From NCBI GenBank assembly GCA_963727045.1, contig CAVSES010000002.1:248001-312000 (forward strand): a stretch of 64,000 bases of DNA, read 5' to 3'. The translations under genes were made by a program, and so were the position numbers. Below the pieces are notes generated by a model that searched no databases, was not told the origin of the DNA, and saw only the letters and a program-made list of their open reading frames with translations. This DNA comes from Bog-1198 sp963727045. GTDB lineage: Bacteria; Pseudomonadota; Gammaproteobacteria; Steroidobacterales; Steroidobacteraceae. Below, piece after piece: positions 8,954 through 18,964 of this stretch; the stretch's first letter is position 1, and every line of letters starts with the position of its first letter.

Positions 8954-10443
8954 ATGGTCAACAGCGCCACGACGGCGAGGCCGAGGACGAGCCAGAAGCT
9001 GACGCGATCCTTGAACACGAAGGCCACGGGATCGTGCGGCACGCGTCCTCTCACGGTCATCAACCATAGGTAGTTGATCCAGTAGAAGAGGAGTATGCAA
9101 AGGAGGGTAAACAGCCCCTGCCGCACATGGTCGTGTCTGACGTTTTCGGTGTTCGCATACAATGCAAGGACGAGCACGCTCAGATATCCGCTCGCGACGC
9201 CTTGGGCGAGAATCACGGGCTTGTCAACAATGCCATAACCGCACGCCTTTGCCGCTTCGGCACCGTGCACCGATTCGTCGATCTTGAGTTCCGCGTAACG
9301 CTTGATCAGCGCCAGGCAGAAGAACAGGAACGCGCAGAAAGCCCAGAGCCATCCGGATATCGGAATGCTCAATGCCAGGGCTCCTGCGGCCACACGCATC
9401 GCATAGCCGCCCGACAGGATCACCACGTCGAGGAGCGGCACATCCTTGAGTCCGATCGAATAGGCGAGCATCACCAGGAAATACAATCCCAGCACCCCGA
9501 AGCACGCCGCCGAGAGATGGAAGCCGATCAGAAGGCCGCCGCCCAGCATGAGCGGCACCAATGCCAATGCGAGTGCCGGCGGAATCCGGCCCGAGGCGAG
9601 CTTGCGATTCTTGTTGCTCGGATGTCTGCGGTCGGCCGGCAAATCCAGGAGGTCGTTGAGCAGATAGACGCTGGACGCGCACAGGCAAAACGCCATGAAG
9701 GCGAGCAGCGCGCGCCACACATTCGCAAATTCCAAGCCGTGGTGCACGGCCGCCAGCGGCAGGAACACGAGCGCATTCTTGACCCAGTGATGGGTGCGAA
9801 GCGCGTGCAGCGTGTCCTTTCCGATGTGGCGCTCTTCCTCGAATACCCTGTCGACGGGCGTCCGCAGAGCGACGCTTCGCGCGAACCGCGGCGACGGCGA
9901 CACCAGCAAGGCTTTGCGCGCCGCATCGAAGACTGCGGAATCGCGGCCGGCGTTGCCGATGTAGTCGAAGTGCTGCAAGCCGAACTCGGCCACCAGCCGC
10001 GCACGCTTGCGCTCGCCGCTGAGATTCGTGACCCCGTCGCTTGCGAACACCTGGTCGAACAGTCCCGTTTCCCCGGCGATTTGATGCGCCAATCCGGCAT
10101 CGGCCGACGTTGCGAGCACGACAGTCCGCCCGGCGGCCCTTTGTTCCCGCAGAAAGGCGATCACATCCGCACGGTACGGCAATGTCCGAACATCCGGCAC
10201 GGCAATTCGGCAGACGCGCTGCTTGAAATGCGCTACGCCCTTCGCGAGCCACAGCGGGATTTCGAACACCCGGAGCGGGTCCTTCCGGATCAGCACGAAT
10301 ATCGACTCGATCAGCGAATTGGTGCGCAGAAGACTCCCGTCGAGATCAGTGACCAGCGGCACGCCGGCCGCTGCCGCATCCGGGAGCTGCGCCGCGGCGG
10401 TCAAAACAACCATTTGGCGAGCTCGAGTGCGCCCCTCTTCCAT
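8950..10443 (-). CDS. HAD-domain/UbiA prenyltransferase fusion
   Basis: A 497-residue two-domain protein. Residues 25-210 are a HAD-like phosphatase domain beginning VTDLDGSLLRT, with the nucleophile and acid aspartates spaced D-x-D. The remainder is a polytopic UbiA-fold membrane domain with NDLLDLPADRRHP (first Asp-rich motif) and YSIGLKDVPLLD (second). The UbiA part resembles phosphoribosyltransferases that load polyprenyl phosphate with ribose 5-phosphate, and the HAD part could remove the remaining phosphate; this is inference. It overlaps the epimerase gene by up to 43 bases. An alternative ATG at 10413 would reduce the overlap to 13. Confidence 0.8.
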   Translation of the reverse strand: MEEGRTRARQMVVLTAAAQLPDAAAAGVPLVTDLDGSLLRTNSLIESIFVLIRKDPLRVFEIPLWLAKGVAHFKQRVCRIAVPDVRTLPYRADVIAFLREQRAAGRTVVLATSADAGLAHQIAGETGLFDQVFASDGVTNLSGERKRARLVAEFGLQHFDYIGNAGRDSAVFDAARKALLVSPSPRFARSVALRTPVDRVFEEERHIGKDTLHALRTHHWVKNALVFLPLAAVHHGLEFANVWRALLAFMAFCLCASSVYLLNDLLDLPADRRHPSNKNRKLASGRIPPALALALVPLMLGGGLLIGFHLSAACFGVLGLYFLVMLAYSIGLKDVPLLDVVILSGGYAMRVAAGALALSIPISGWLWAFCAFLFFCLALIKRYAELKIDESVHGAEAAKACGYGIVDKPVILAQGVASGYLSVLVLALYANTENVRHDHVRQGLFTLLCILLFYWINYLWLMTVRGRVPHDPVAFVFKDRVSFWLVLGLAVVALLTI

Positions 10444-11444
10444 GGCAAACGATGAGTCAACCCGGTCCTGCCCCGATATTCGATTCGATGCTCGACGTAC
10501 CAGTCGTAATTTCGGATCAGTGCGGCGCGATTCGAATATCGAGGGGCGTATCCGAGGCGGTTTACGAGCAAATCTATCGATACGAAGCTGTCATGCGCCG
10601 CCGTTTCATAGATCCATTCATATAGCGGCGATAGGTGCAGCTTCTCGAGCAGCGCAAGTATTGCGATCGCGGGCGCAGCGGGAATGGAAACGACCCGTTT
10701 GCCGTGGCCGGCGCGGTCGAGCACTGCTTGGAAATTGTCGCGCATGGTGCCGTACTCCTTGGCGCCCACGTTGAACGTGTCGTTGACCGCATCGGGATCG
10801 GCGGTCGCGCAGGAATGAATCACCTGGCACAAATCCGCAACGTCGAGCAGCTGATACAGATTGTCGCCAGTACCCAGGACCGGGAAATTCCGCGCCGAAT
10901 ATGCCCAGTCGTACAGCAGTTCGAATACGCCGAGCCGTTCCGGCCCGACGAAACTCTTGGGCCGCAGGATGGGTATGCAGCGGCCCTGGCGGCGGTGCGC
11001 CGTGCAGTGCTGCTCGGCCGCGATCTTTGCTTCGCCGTAGGCCCCGACACCGTGCAGGCGGTCGGTTTCGCAAATGGGATGATGATCGGGGATTCCATAA
11101 ACGGAAGTCGACGAAATATAGATGAACCGCGACACCTCGTTCTGGCATGCGCGGTCGAGCAACAAGCGGGTTCCTTCGACGTCGGTGGTATGAATTTCCC
11201 GTGGGCTGCTGCGGGGCAATGCCGCCGCGCAATGCACGACGATGTCCACCCCCGACATGGCGCGGCGCACCGCGTCATCGTCGCGGATGTCGGACTGCAT
11301 CACCTCCACGGCCGACTTCTCGGGATAATCGAACTTCGCGATATCCATGGAGCGTACGGCATAGCCGCGGCTCAACAGATCGCGGCAGAGGTTGATGCCA
11401 AGGAAGCCGGCGCCCCCTGTGACGAGAAACAACGGTTGGCCCAC
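10401..11444 (-). CDS. NAD-dependent sugar epimerase/dehydratase (extended SDR)
   Basis: A roughly 347-residue extended short-chain dehydrogenase/reductase. Seen: the Rossmann glycine motif VTGGAGFLG at the N-terminus, the conserved Asp after the second strand, VVHCAAALP, and the catalytic SSTSVYG followed by YGEAKIAAE (Ser/Thr, Tyr-x-x-x-Lys). Such enzymes act on nucleotide- or lipid-linked sugars, and the exact substrate cannot be read from sequence. The GTG at 11444 puts the Rossmann motif near the start and has AGG six bases upstream; a TTG at 11507 is possible. It is the first gene of the operon with the HAD-UbiA protein, the exported protein and the FGE-like protein. Confidence 0.82.
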   Translation of the reverse strand: MGQPLFLVTGGAGFLGINLCRDLLSRGYAVRSMDIAKFDYPEKSAVEVMQSDIRDDDAVRRAMSGVDIVVHCAAALPRSSPREIHTTDVEGTRLLLDRACQNEVSRFIYISSTSVYGIPDHHPICETDRLHGVGAYGEAKIAAEQHCTAHRRQGRCIPILRPKSFVGPERLGVFELLYDWAYSARNFPVLGTGDNLYQLLDVADLCQVIHSCATADPDAVNDTFNVGAKEYGTMRDNFQAVLDRAGHGKRVVSIPAAPAIAILALLEKLHLSPLYEWIYETAAHDSFVSIDLLVNRLGYAPRYSNRAALIRNYDWYVEHRIEYRGRTGLTHRLPWKRGALELAKWLF

Positions 11445-11595
11445 GTATACCTGCGATCGGGTGGTTGAAATACCTGACGACGCGCTCAGCGTCGCGATGC
11501 GTTGCAATCATGCGGGACTACGCACATCTTCGCCAGACGAGGTTGCCCGCGCCACCTCAGGGCTTTTACGTAGATCTGGATCCCAAATCCGGCGA

Positions 11596-13155
11596 TCAAG
11601 AGGCGAGAAGCGCCTCGAGCAAACCCAACATTTCGTCGGCATTCACCGGCTTGCTGATGATTTTGAGATTCGAATCCTGGGGCAGCCGCCGGATGACCGA
11701 GGACGTGTCTCCGGTGATCAGCAGCGCCTTCATCGAAGCGCCGAGGATCGCCCGCATTTCCGCAATCACGGTCACGCCGGTTTCACCGTCGCGCAGATGA
11801 TAATCCGTGATCAAGAGATCGATGGCCTCTCCGCTGCGTGCCGCGGCGAGCGCCTCGCCCAGCGAAGAGACCGCATCGACCGTATATCCCTCGACGGTCA
11901 GCAACAGACTCGTCGCGTTGCGCACCGCCGGTTCGTCTTCAACCAGCAGAATATGGGGTTTTCGAATCGCGCTGTCACGGGCGTTCATCTCTTCCCGACG
12001 CTCGCCCACCGCTCCCGCCTGACCCGTGCCCGGAGGAAGCGTGAACGAAAACGCGGAACCCCGGCCGGGTTCGGATCGGACGTCCAGGTTGAGATTGAGC
12101 AGGCGTGCAATGCGCTGCACGATGCTCAATCCCAGTCCGTAGCCTTCCCGCGAACTGTTGGCGGGCACGCCCACTTGGTAGAATTCGTCGAATATGTACG
12201 GGATTTGATCCGTTGAGATGCCGACGCCGGTGTCAAGCACCTGAATGCGAACCGAAGCCGCCTCGTGCAGACACTGCAGCCGGACCCACCCCTGGCGCGT
12301 GTACTTGATGGCGTTGGAAACGAGGTTTCTCAAGATCTCCTCGACCAGCGATGGATCGCTGTGCACGCAGTCGCCGCACTCCTCGACATGAAACTCCAGG
12401 CCCTTGTCCGTTGCCAGCGCGGAAAACTCGCGCCGCAGCTCCCCGAACAGCTGCGCCACGGTGAAATCCGTGGTCTCGGGCTTGATGGCCCCCGACTCGA
12501 GCTTGCTGATGTCGAGCAGCGCATTGAGGAGCCGCGACATGGCCGCGATGGTGTGCTCTTGTTGCGACAAAGCCTCGGACGCACCGGGATCGGTGACCAG
12601 GCGGCGGAGCGTGCGATTGAGCAGGGTGAGTGCCTGAAGAGGCTGCCTGAGATCGTGACTGGCGGTGGCCAGAAATCGGCTCTTGCCCTGATTGGCGCGA
12701 TCCGCGCTGATGCGGGCCTCCACCGCGGCTTCCTGTGAACGCTCCGCCGCTTCGCGGGCGACGATGAGTTCAGCCCTTGCGCGTTTGCTCTCGGTGACAT
12801 CGCGGATGGCGGCGGCAACCAGATGCTTCTCTCCATTCAGGATGGGACTCAAGCTGATCTCGACGGGAAATTCGGTGCCGTCCTGGCGCTGCGCGAACAG
12901 ATCCAGCCCCAAACCCATGGGACGCAGATGCGCTGCGGTGAGATAGCGATTGCGATGTCCTACGTGGCGGGAACGGAACCGCTCCGGCATCAGCCGTTCA
13001 ATGGGCTGGCCGATGATGTCATCGTGTGGATAACCGAAGACAACCGAAACCTGCCGGTTGGCAAACAACACAGTCCCCAATTCGTCGATGATGAGCATCG
13101 CATCGGGGGCGGCATCGAGGGCGCTTTGGGCAAGATTTGGGGGTATGGAACGCAT
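11596..13155 (-). CDS. Hybrid sensor kinase, PAS-HisKA-HATPase-receiver
   Basis: A 519-residue soluble hybrid kinase with no membrane segment. It has a PAS domain (about 10-115), a short coiled coil, the H-box FLATASHDLRQPLQ with phosphoryl His167, N-box LRNLVSNAIKY, G-boxes DTGVGI and YGLGLSI, and a C-terminal receiver with LLITDYHLRDG supplying the aspartate. No output domain follows. The PAS contains RSRHVGH at 61-67, the place where FixL has its haem histidine, but the same pattern occurs in many non-haem PAS domains. It is a close paralogue of the kinase at 20737. The start at 13155 is preferred for a GGAG upstream. Confidence 0.9.
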   Translation of the reverse strand: MRSIPPNLAQSALDAAPDAMLIIDELGTVLFANRQVSVVFGYPHDDIIGQPIERLMPERFRSRHVGHRNRYLTAAHLRPMGLGLDLFAQRQDGTEFPVEISLSPILNGEKHLVAAAIRDVTESKRARAELIVAREAAERSQEAAVEARISADRANQGKSRFLATASHDLRQPLQALTLLNRTLRRLVTDPGASEALSQQEHTIAAMSRLLNALLDISKLESGAIKPETTDFTVAQLFGELRREFSALATDKGLEFHVEECGDCVHSDPSLVEEILRNLVSNAIKYTRQGWVRLQCLHEAASVRIQVLDTGVGISTDQIPYIFDEFYQVGVPANSSREGYGLGLSIVQRIARLLNLNLDVRSEPGRGSAFSFTLPPGTGQAGAVGERREEMNARDSAIRKPHILLVEDEPAVRNATSLLLTVEGYTVDAVSSLGEALAAARSGEAIDLLITDYHLRDGETGVTVIAEMRAILGASMKALLITGDTSSVIRRLPQDSNLKIISKPVNADEMLGLLEALLAS

Positions 13156-13227
13156 ATCGGCGGCTCCGGGTGGCACCCGCATACTGATGCTTGCCCGCGA
13201 ATACTACAAGCAACCGCCGAGGTGCCG

Positions 13228-15768
13228 CTAGCGCTGCCACAGAATTCGACTGTTTTCCAAGGGCACCGACACACCGTCGAAATGCGGAAATACGCGGGCC
13301 GTATAATCGCTCGGCGGCCGCGTGGCCGGAACTGCGGTCGCGAAGACGTGGCCGCCGGCGCCGTCGATGAAGTGCCTCACGCTGGCCGCGCGATGTCGCT
13401 CGGGAGCGCCGCCATCGAGCGGCTCCGCGTAGAGTTCCACGCGCACCGCATCCGCCGAGAGACCGCCCAGCTTGAGTGCGATTTCAAACCGATGCTGGCC
13501 CGCCGTGGTCTCGACTTTGCACGCGCCGAATCGCAGTGAACTCCAATGCCGTTCCAGAGCGGCTTGCCATGCATTGATCTCGCTGCCTGCAGCGCCGCGC
13601 CCCGCAGCCCGCGCAAGGTATTGCCGCGCCGCAGGGATGTAGTGGCGCTCGGTGTATTCGCGCACGCTTCGTGCGCTCGAATACTGCGGCGTCAGTTGCG
13701 CCATGCTCTCGCGCATCCGCCTCACCCAGGCTTCCGGCACATCGCCGCCGTTGCGATCGTAGAATTGCGGGATCACCTCATGCTCGAGCAGCGAGTAGAG
13801 CGCCTCGGCCTCGGACGCATCCCATGCCGGATCCTCATCATGCTCGCGGCCGTCGCCGAGAGCCCAACCCACTTCGCCGGAATAGGCTTCCGCCCACCAC
13901 CCGTCGAGTTCGGATAAATTGATGCCGCCGTTCACCAAGACCTTCATTCCGCTGGTTCCGCTCGCCTCCCAAGGCCGCCGGGGTGTGTTGATCCAAAGGT
14001 CCACACCTTGCACCATTCGCTCGGTCAGGAGCATGTCATAGTCTGCGAGAAACACCGCGTGCCGCCGCACGTCGGCGGAGCGAACGAAGCGCGTCCATTG
14101 CGCAATCAACGCCTGGCCGGCACGGTCGGCCGGATGCGCCTTGCCGGCGATGATCAGCTGAATCGGCCGCTTGGGATGAGTCAGCAGCCGCATCAGCCGG
14201 TCGCGATCATGCAGCAGCAGATTCGGGCGCTTGTACGCCGCAAAGCGCCGTGCGAAGCCCAGCGTGAGAATCGTGGGATCGAGGACGTGCCGGGCGGATT
14301 CGGCCGCGGCGCGCGGCGCGCCCGAGGCCCGCAGCTGTTGAACGAGGCGTTGCCGCGAGTACTCGACTAGGGAGGCGCGCGTCGCGTTGCGAAACCGCCA
14401 GAGTTCGGTGTCGCCGGCGCCCCGGATGTCCTGGGACACGGTGTCGGGCGCATGCAGCCAGCAGTCCTTCCCGCAGGCCGCCGTCCACAGCGCGTCCGCG
14501 GCGGCCGAATCCCAGCTTGGAACGTGTACGCCGTTCGTGACATGTCCCACGGGAATTTCCTCGAGCGGCCACCGGGGGAATAGAGGTGAAAAAATGCGCC
14601 GGCTGACCTGCCCGTGCAGCCGGCTGACGCCGTTCGCGGCGCCGCTGCCCCGCATCGCGAGATTAGCCATGCTGAACGGCTCCGCCGGATCATCCGGGTT
14701 CAAGCGGCCGAGCGCCAAGAGCTCGCGCCGCGAGATATTGAGCTTCGTTTCCGCGTAGTCGCCCAAGTACCTGTCGATGAGCGTCGGATCGAAGCGGTCG
14801 AAACCGGCGGCGACCGCCGTATGAGTCGTGAACAGATTTCCCGCCCGGGTCACCGCCAACGCCACATCGAATGATCGTGCGGTTTCCCGCATGAAACCGC
14901 GGGCGCGCTCCAAAACGGAGAATGCGGCGTGCCCCTCGTTCAAATGATTGACCTGCGGGTGGATGTCGAGCAGCTCCAACAGGCGCCATCCGCCGATGCC
15001 GAGCACCAGCTCTTGTTGAAGCCTGGTTTCGGGGCTGCCGCCGTACAGCTCGCCCGTGATCCCCCGGTACATCGGGTAGTTCGCCGCATCATTGCTGTCG
15101 AGCAGGTACAAGGAGAGCCGGCCGACCTGAACTCTCCACGTCCGCAGCCAAATCGGGTGCCCCGGCAAATCCAACTGGAAGCGAAGCCACTCCCCGTTGG
15201 CACGGCGCAGCGGCGTGATCGGGAGCTGGCCGGGATCATTGTAGGGAAACACGGCTTGCTGCGCCCCCTCATCGTCGATGATCTGACGAAAATAACCCTG
15301 GGCATAGAGCAGTCCGACGCCGACCACGGGAACTCCCAGGTCGCCGGCCGCCTTGAGCTGATCCCCGGCGACATTGCCGAGGCCGCCGGAGTAGATCGGG
15401 AGGGCCTCGGTCAGCATGAACTCCATGCTGAAATACGCGACGCTGCTCAATGCGCAATCGGCATGGGTTTGCTGAAACCACCCGGCCGAACTCCCGGCGG
15501 CTTTCCTCGCGTCGAGCAGTCCATCCACGTGGCTGCGAAATGTCGGGTCGGCCAACAGCCGCTCGACCCGCGCTTTGCCGGCACTTTGCAGGACGCCCCA
15601 CGGACTGTGCGTGAGTTCCCAGAGATCCGGGTCGAGTTTCCGCCAGACCTCATCCGCGGCGTGATTCCATGACCACCGTACGTCGAGAGCGAGTTCGGCC
15701 AGGGGACCGATCCCCTCGATGTCCGTCGGCAGCCGCGCCTCGATGGAGCTACGTGCTTTGATGGGCAT
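13228..15768 (-). CDS. glgP: Alpha-glucan (glycogen) phosphorylase
   Basis: An 846-residue phosphorylase of the shorter group that has a DUF3417 N-terminal region (EIGPLAELALDVRWSWNH-like start). It releases glucose 1-phosphate from glycogen or maltodextrin. Seen: YFSMEFMLTEALPIYSGGLG, HLNEGHAAF, the phosphate/PLP segment FARRFAAYKRPNLLL, and EASGTSGMKVLVNGG containing the pyridoxal-phosphate lysine. The C-terminal 90 residues form a beta-rich extension. The start at 15768 has GGAAG upstream; a GTG at 15777 is possible. No other glycogen gene is in the window, so it seems to serve the energy-stress cluster rather than a glg operon. Confidence 0.92.
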   Translation of the reverse strand: MPIKARSSIEARLPTDIEGIGPLAELALDVRWSWNHAADEVWRKLDPDLWELTHSPWGVLQSAGKARVERLLADPTFRSHVDGLLDARKAAGSSAGWFQQTHADCALSSVAYFSMEFMLTEALPIYSGGLGNVAGDQLKAAGDLGVPVVGVGLLYAQGYFRQIIDDEGAQQAVFPYNDPGQLPITPLRRANGEWLRFQLDLPGHPIWLRTWRVQVGRLSLYLLDSNDAANYPMYRGITGELYGGSPETRLQQELVLGIGGWRLLELLDIHPQVNHLNEGHAAFSVLERARGFMRETARSFDVALAVTRAGNLFTTHTAVAAGFDRFDPTLIDRYLGDYAETKLNISRRELLALGRLNPDDPAEPFSMANLAMRGSGAANGVSRLHGQVSRRIFSPLFPRWPLEEIPVGHVTNGVHVPSWDSAAADALWTAACGKDCWLHAPDTVSQDIRGAGDTELWRFRNATRASLVEYSRQRLVQQLRASGAPRAAAESARHVLDPTILTLGFARRFAAYKRPNLLLHDRDRLMRLLTHPKRPIQLIIAGKAHPADRAGQALIAQWTRFVRSADVRRHAVFLADYDMLLTERMVQGVDLWINTPRRPWEASGTSGMKVLVNGGINLSELDGWWAEAYSGEVGWALGDGREHDEDPAWDASEAEALYSLLEHEVIPQFYDRNGGDVPEAWVRRMRESMAQLTPQYSSARSVREYTERHYIPAARQYLARAAGRGAAGSEINAWQAALERHWSSLRFGACKVETTAGQHRFEIALKLGGLSADAVRVELYAEPLDGGAPERHRAASVRHFIDGAGGHVFATAVPATRPPSDYTARVFPHFDGVSVPLENSRILWQR

Positions 15769-15901
15769 TTCTCTCACTTCCGTGGGTTATGCCGATGATT
15801 CACGCAGGCTTGGAGGGCATTGCACTTTTCGATGCGCAATGCTGGGGCCGCAGGAATGCCCGGTCAGAATCCGGTGCACTCCTGAGCCGGCGAGCCGCGT
15901 C

Positions 15902-16390
15902 TCAGGCGGCCGCCGACGCGATCTTGGGCATGCTGCCGACTTTCTGACCCGGCCCTCTCACCAACAGAACCGGGACGCCGGCGGCGCGCACCACCTGCTC
16001 GGCGTCGCTGCCCAAGGCCATCCGCATCAGACCGCGGCGCCCATGGGTTCCCATGACGATGAGTTCGGCGCCCCAATCCCTCGCCTGCTCGAGGATGAGA
16101 TCCGCCGCCGGGCCGCCGATCGACTCGAGCAACACGCATTCGGGCGTGATGCCCAAGCGCTGAGCGGCCGCCTTCGCCAGATCCAAAATCGTCTGACCCC
16201 CCTTGCGAAGCGACTCGATCAGATTGGTGGCGTACAAGCCCGGGCTGTAGGTGTAATCCAATACGAACTCGTTCACCACGTGAACCAGACGGAGCTGGCT
16301 GCCGTGGATCTTGGCGATGTTGATCGCCTCGTTGAGTCCGAGTGTTGACGTTTCAGTGCCGTCCACTGGTACCAAAATCTTGCCGTACAT
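15902..16390 (-). CDS. Universal stress protein, single domain
   Basis: A 162-residue cytosolic UspA-fold protein. It starts YGKILVPVDGTETS and has the nucleotide-binding pattern MGTHGRRGLMRMALGSDAEQVV, the G-2x-G-9x-G(S/T) motif that indicates ATP binding. The ATG at 16390 has AGGAG seven bases upstream; a longer frame to 16441 lacks support. It lies between glycogen phosphorylase and the NRAMP gene, all on the minus strand, with about 130-bp gaps. Proteins of this kind are commonly induced by oxygen limitation or stationary phase. The residues after 150 are a short alanine-rich tail. Confidence 0.92.
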   Translation of the reverse strand: MYGKILVPVDGTETSTLGLNEAINIAKIHGSQLRLVHVVNEFVLDYTYSPGLYATNLIESLRKGGQTILDLAKAAAQRLGITPECVLLESIGGPAADLILEQARDWGAELIVMGTHGRRGLMRMALGSDAEQVVRAAGVPVLLVRGPGQKVGSMPKIASAAA

Positions 16391-16534
16391 AAGTGACTCC
16401 TGCTCATTTTCAGTGATGCCCCACCTCTTCGAGTCGGACATCGAATTGCACCCTTCATCAGCATTTGTATCACTCGAGCGGGGCGTCGACTGCCCGGAGT
16501 TTCCACCCGGGCTTTCGGCTTTTGCGTAGCGCCC

Positions 16535-17858
16535 CTACTGTGGGATGAACATCCAAACCGCCGCCGCGCCCATCACCAGGGTTGCGATCCAGCCGAGGAC
16601 GACGAGCGGGCGGCTCGCCGTGAACGCGCCCATGACTGACTTCTTCGACACCAGCAGGATGATGACCACCATCAGCGGCACCGCCACGATCCCATTGATG
16701 ACGGCGCTCCAGAACAGGGCTTTCATGGGATTGATCGGCAGGTACTGGATACCGAGCCCTGCGAGCACGCTGACCGCAATGATGCCGTAGAAGCCCCGGG
16801 CATCGTTCGCTTTGCGCTCGAGGCCCGAACGCCAGCCCATGGCTTCGGAAAGCGCGTACGCGCCGGACCCCGCGAGCACGGGCACGCCGATCAGGCCCAC
16901 GCCCAGGATCCCGAGAGCAAACACGAGAAAGGCGAAATCCCCCGCGATCGGACGAAGCGCGGTCGCCGCCTGCGCGGCCGTGTTGATGTCCCTGATTCCC
17001 GCGGCGTGCAGCGTGGCGGCCGTCGCGAGAATGATGAAATACGCCGTGACATTCGAGTAGAACATTCCGCTCCAGGTATCCCAGCGAATGCGGCGCAGTT
17101 CGCCTGCCGCGGCGCGCGGATCGCGCACCAGCGGCGCCGCGCCCTGCCCCGTCTGCATCTCCTCCACTTCCTCGGATGCCTGCCAGAAGAAGAGATACGG
17201 GCTGATGGTCGTGCCGAACACACCGACTACGACGGCGGCGGCGGCGGCATCGAATTTGAACTTCGGCCACACCGTACTGAGCAGTACCTGGCTCCAGGGA
17301 ACGTGAACCATGAACAGCACCGCAACGTAGGCCAGCAGGGAAAGGGTCAACCATTTCAAAAAGCGCACATAGCGGTGATAGGGGATGAATACCTGCAGCA
17401 GCAGCGTTCCGATCACGAAACACGTCGGTCATGAGATGGCGGTTGATTCTGGTGACGAGTTCCGCGACTTCCCCCATGGCAGCGACATCGGCGGCGATAT
17501 TGAGCGTGTTGGCAATCAACAGAAGCAGCACGACCGACCGGATGACGACGGCCGGGAACGCGTCCTTGATGTTCGCCGCCAGTCCCTTGCCGGTGACCCG
17601 GCCAATCGATGCACACATGTACTGAAGGGCGGCCATCAGGGGCAACGCCAGCGGCATCGTCCACAGCATGTTGAAGCCGAATTGCGCGCCCGCCTGGGAA
17701 TAGGTGGCGATCCCGCTCGGATCGTCGTCCGCCACACCCGTGATGAGGCCGGGACCCACCCGTGCCAGAGGGTGTTCCTTCATGCGGCTCCAGACACTGC
17801 GGAGCGTGATTTTGGACTGCGGCGGGCCGACCCCGCCCGAAGAGATATCCATGCGCAT
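16535..17858 (-). pseudogene. NRAMP-family divalent metal transporter, frameshifted
   Basis: Two reading frames together give one NRAMP (Mn/Fe-type) transporter of about 440 residues. The N-terminal part (17858 to about 17418) shows GPGLITGVADDDPSGIATYSQ, the family's metal-binding first helix with DPSG. The rest continues in another frame (about 17417 to 16535) from VIGTLLLQVFIPYHRY, with many membrane helices. One extra base near 17418, in TTTCGTGATCGG on the minus strand, accounts for the break. No other defect is seen. The frame could also begin with GTG at 17969, overlapping the dehydrogenase stop (GTGA). It is last in the operon of cytochrome c, stress protein and dehydrogenase. Confidence 0.8.
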
Positions 17859-17965
17859 TACCCGGCGCGAAAGCGTCGTCGTCTCATGGTAACCGGTTTC
17901 TAGATGGAGCCGGCGTTTCGCGAGCGGCGGACGTAGGAGATCAGCATGAAGAGCAAATTCCGCCG

Positions 17966-18949
17966 TCACATCGCAAGGACCGCGGCCCCTTGAATGCGGC
18001 CTTCGCGGAGGTCCTTGAGCGCCTCATTCGCCTGATGGAGCGCGTAGCGGATGGTGGATGTCGCCAGGTGGGCCTCGTGTGCCACCGGCAGAAATGCCTT
18101 CGCGTCGTGCCGCGTGAGGTTGGCCACCGAAACGAGCTGCCGTTCTTCCCACAGAATGCGGTAGGGGAACGAGGGAATGTCGCTCATGTGAATGCCGCCG
18201 CAAACAACCCGCCCGCCTTTTTTTACGGCCATGAGCGCGGCGGGAACCAATTCTCCCGCCGGCGCAAAAATGATCGCTGCGTCCAGCGGCTCGGGCGGCG
18301 CTTCTTGAGAGGCGCCGGCCCAGACTGCACCGAGAGACCGGGCGAAGCTTTGGGCGGCTGAATCGCCGGCCCGCGTAAATGCATACACCTTGCGCCCCTG
18401 CCACCGGCACACTTGCGAGATGACGTGGGCGGCGGCGCCAAAGCCGTACAGGCCGATCGTTCTTGCGTCCCCGGCCGCCTGCAGCGATCGCCAGCCGATC
18501 AAACCGGCGCACAACAACGGCGCCGCGGCGATGGGGTCGGAAAAGGCATCCATGGGAATTGCATAGGCCGCCTCCGCAACGACTTTTGTTGCATAACCAC
18601 CGTCGCGGTCGTAGCCGGTGAATGTCGGCTCATCGCACAGATTTTCGCGGTCGCTGATGCAGTACTCGCAATGGCCGCACGTCTTTCCCAACCAAGGGAT
18701 GCCCACGCGCTGCCCGACCGTCAGGCTGACCGGGCCGGAACCCAAGGCTTCCACGATGCCGACAATTTCGTGACCTGGAACGATGGGGTAGCGGATGTGC
18801 GGTAGTTCGCCGTCGACGAGATGCAGATCCGTCCGGCATACCGCGCATGCTTCGACCCGGATCCGCATCTCGCCGGCTCCGGGCACGGGATCCGGCCGCT
18901 CCTCGAGAGTCAGCGGCGCTCCTCGGGCGCGCAATACCATTGCCTGCAT
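17966..18949 (-). CDS. Zinc-dependent alcohol dehydrogenase family protein
   Basis: A 327-residue medium-chain dehydrogenase. Seen: the catalytic zinc Cys in ACAVCRTDLH, GHEIVGIVEALG, the four-cysteine structural zinc loop CGHCEYCISDRENLC, and a Rossmann segment GLYGFGAAAHV. The family oxidises alcohols or reduces aldehydes with NAD(P). The cofactor loop GFGAAAH deviates slightly from the common GxGxxG. It follows the tandem-Usp gene after 15 bases and precedes the NRAMP gene. Homologues of this type are known in low-oxygen stress clusters, so ethanol or aldehyde turnover under oxygen limitation is a reasonable inference. Confidence 0.9.
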   Translation of the reverse strand: MQAMVLRARGAPLTLEERPDPVPGAGEMRIRVEACAVCRTDLHLVDGELPHIRYPIVPGHEIVGIVEALGSGPVSLTVGQRVGIPWLGKTCGHCEYCISDRENLCDEPTFTGYDRDGGYATKVVAEAAYAIPMDAFSDPIAAAPLLCAGLIGWRSLQAAGDARTIGLYGFGAAAHVISQVCRWQGRKVYAFTRAGDSAAQSFARSLGAVWAGASQEAPPEPLDAAIIFAPAGELVPAALMAVKKGGRVVCGGIHMSDIPSFPYRILWEERQLVSVANLTRHDAKAFLPVAHEAHLATSTIRYALHQANEALKDLREGRIQGAAVLAM

Positions 18950-18964
18950 CGATGACCCCGCGCG

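Noticed and set aside
9127..10455. 442-codon plus-strand open frame opposite the HAD-UbiA gene
   Set aside because: Arg/Gln/His-rich composition, no fold or start signal, and opposite to a well-supported gene.
12950..13155. Haem-binding PAS domain in the kinase at 11596
   Set aside because: RSRHVGH resembles FixL around its haem histidine, but the same pattern occurs in many non-haem PAS domains and the FixL arginine region is not conserved.
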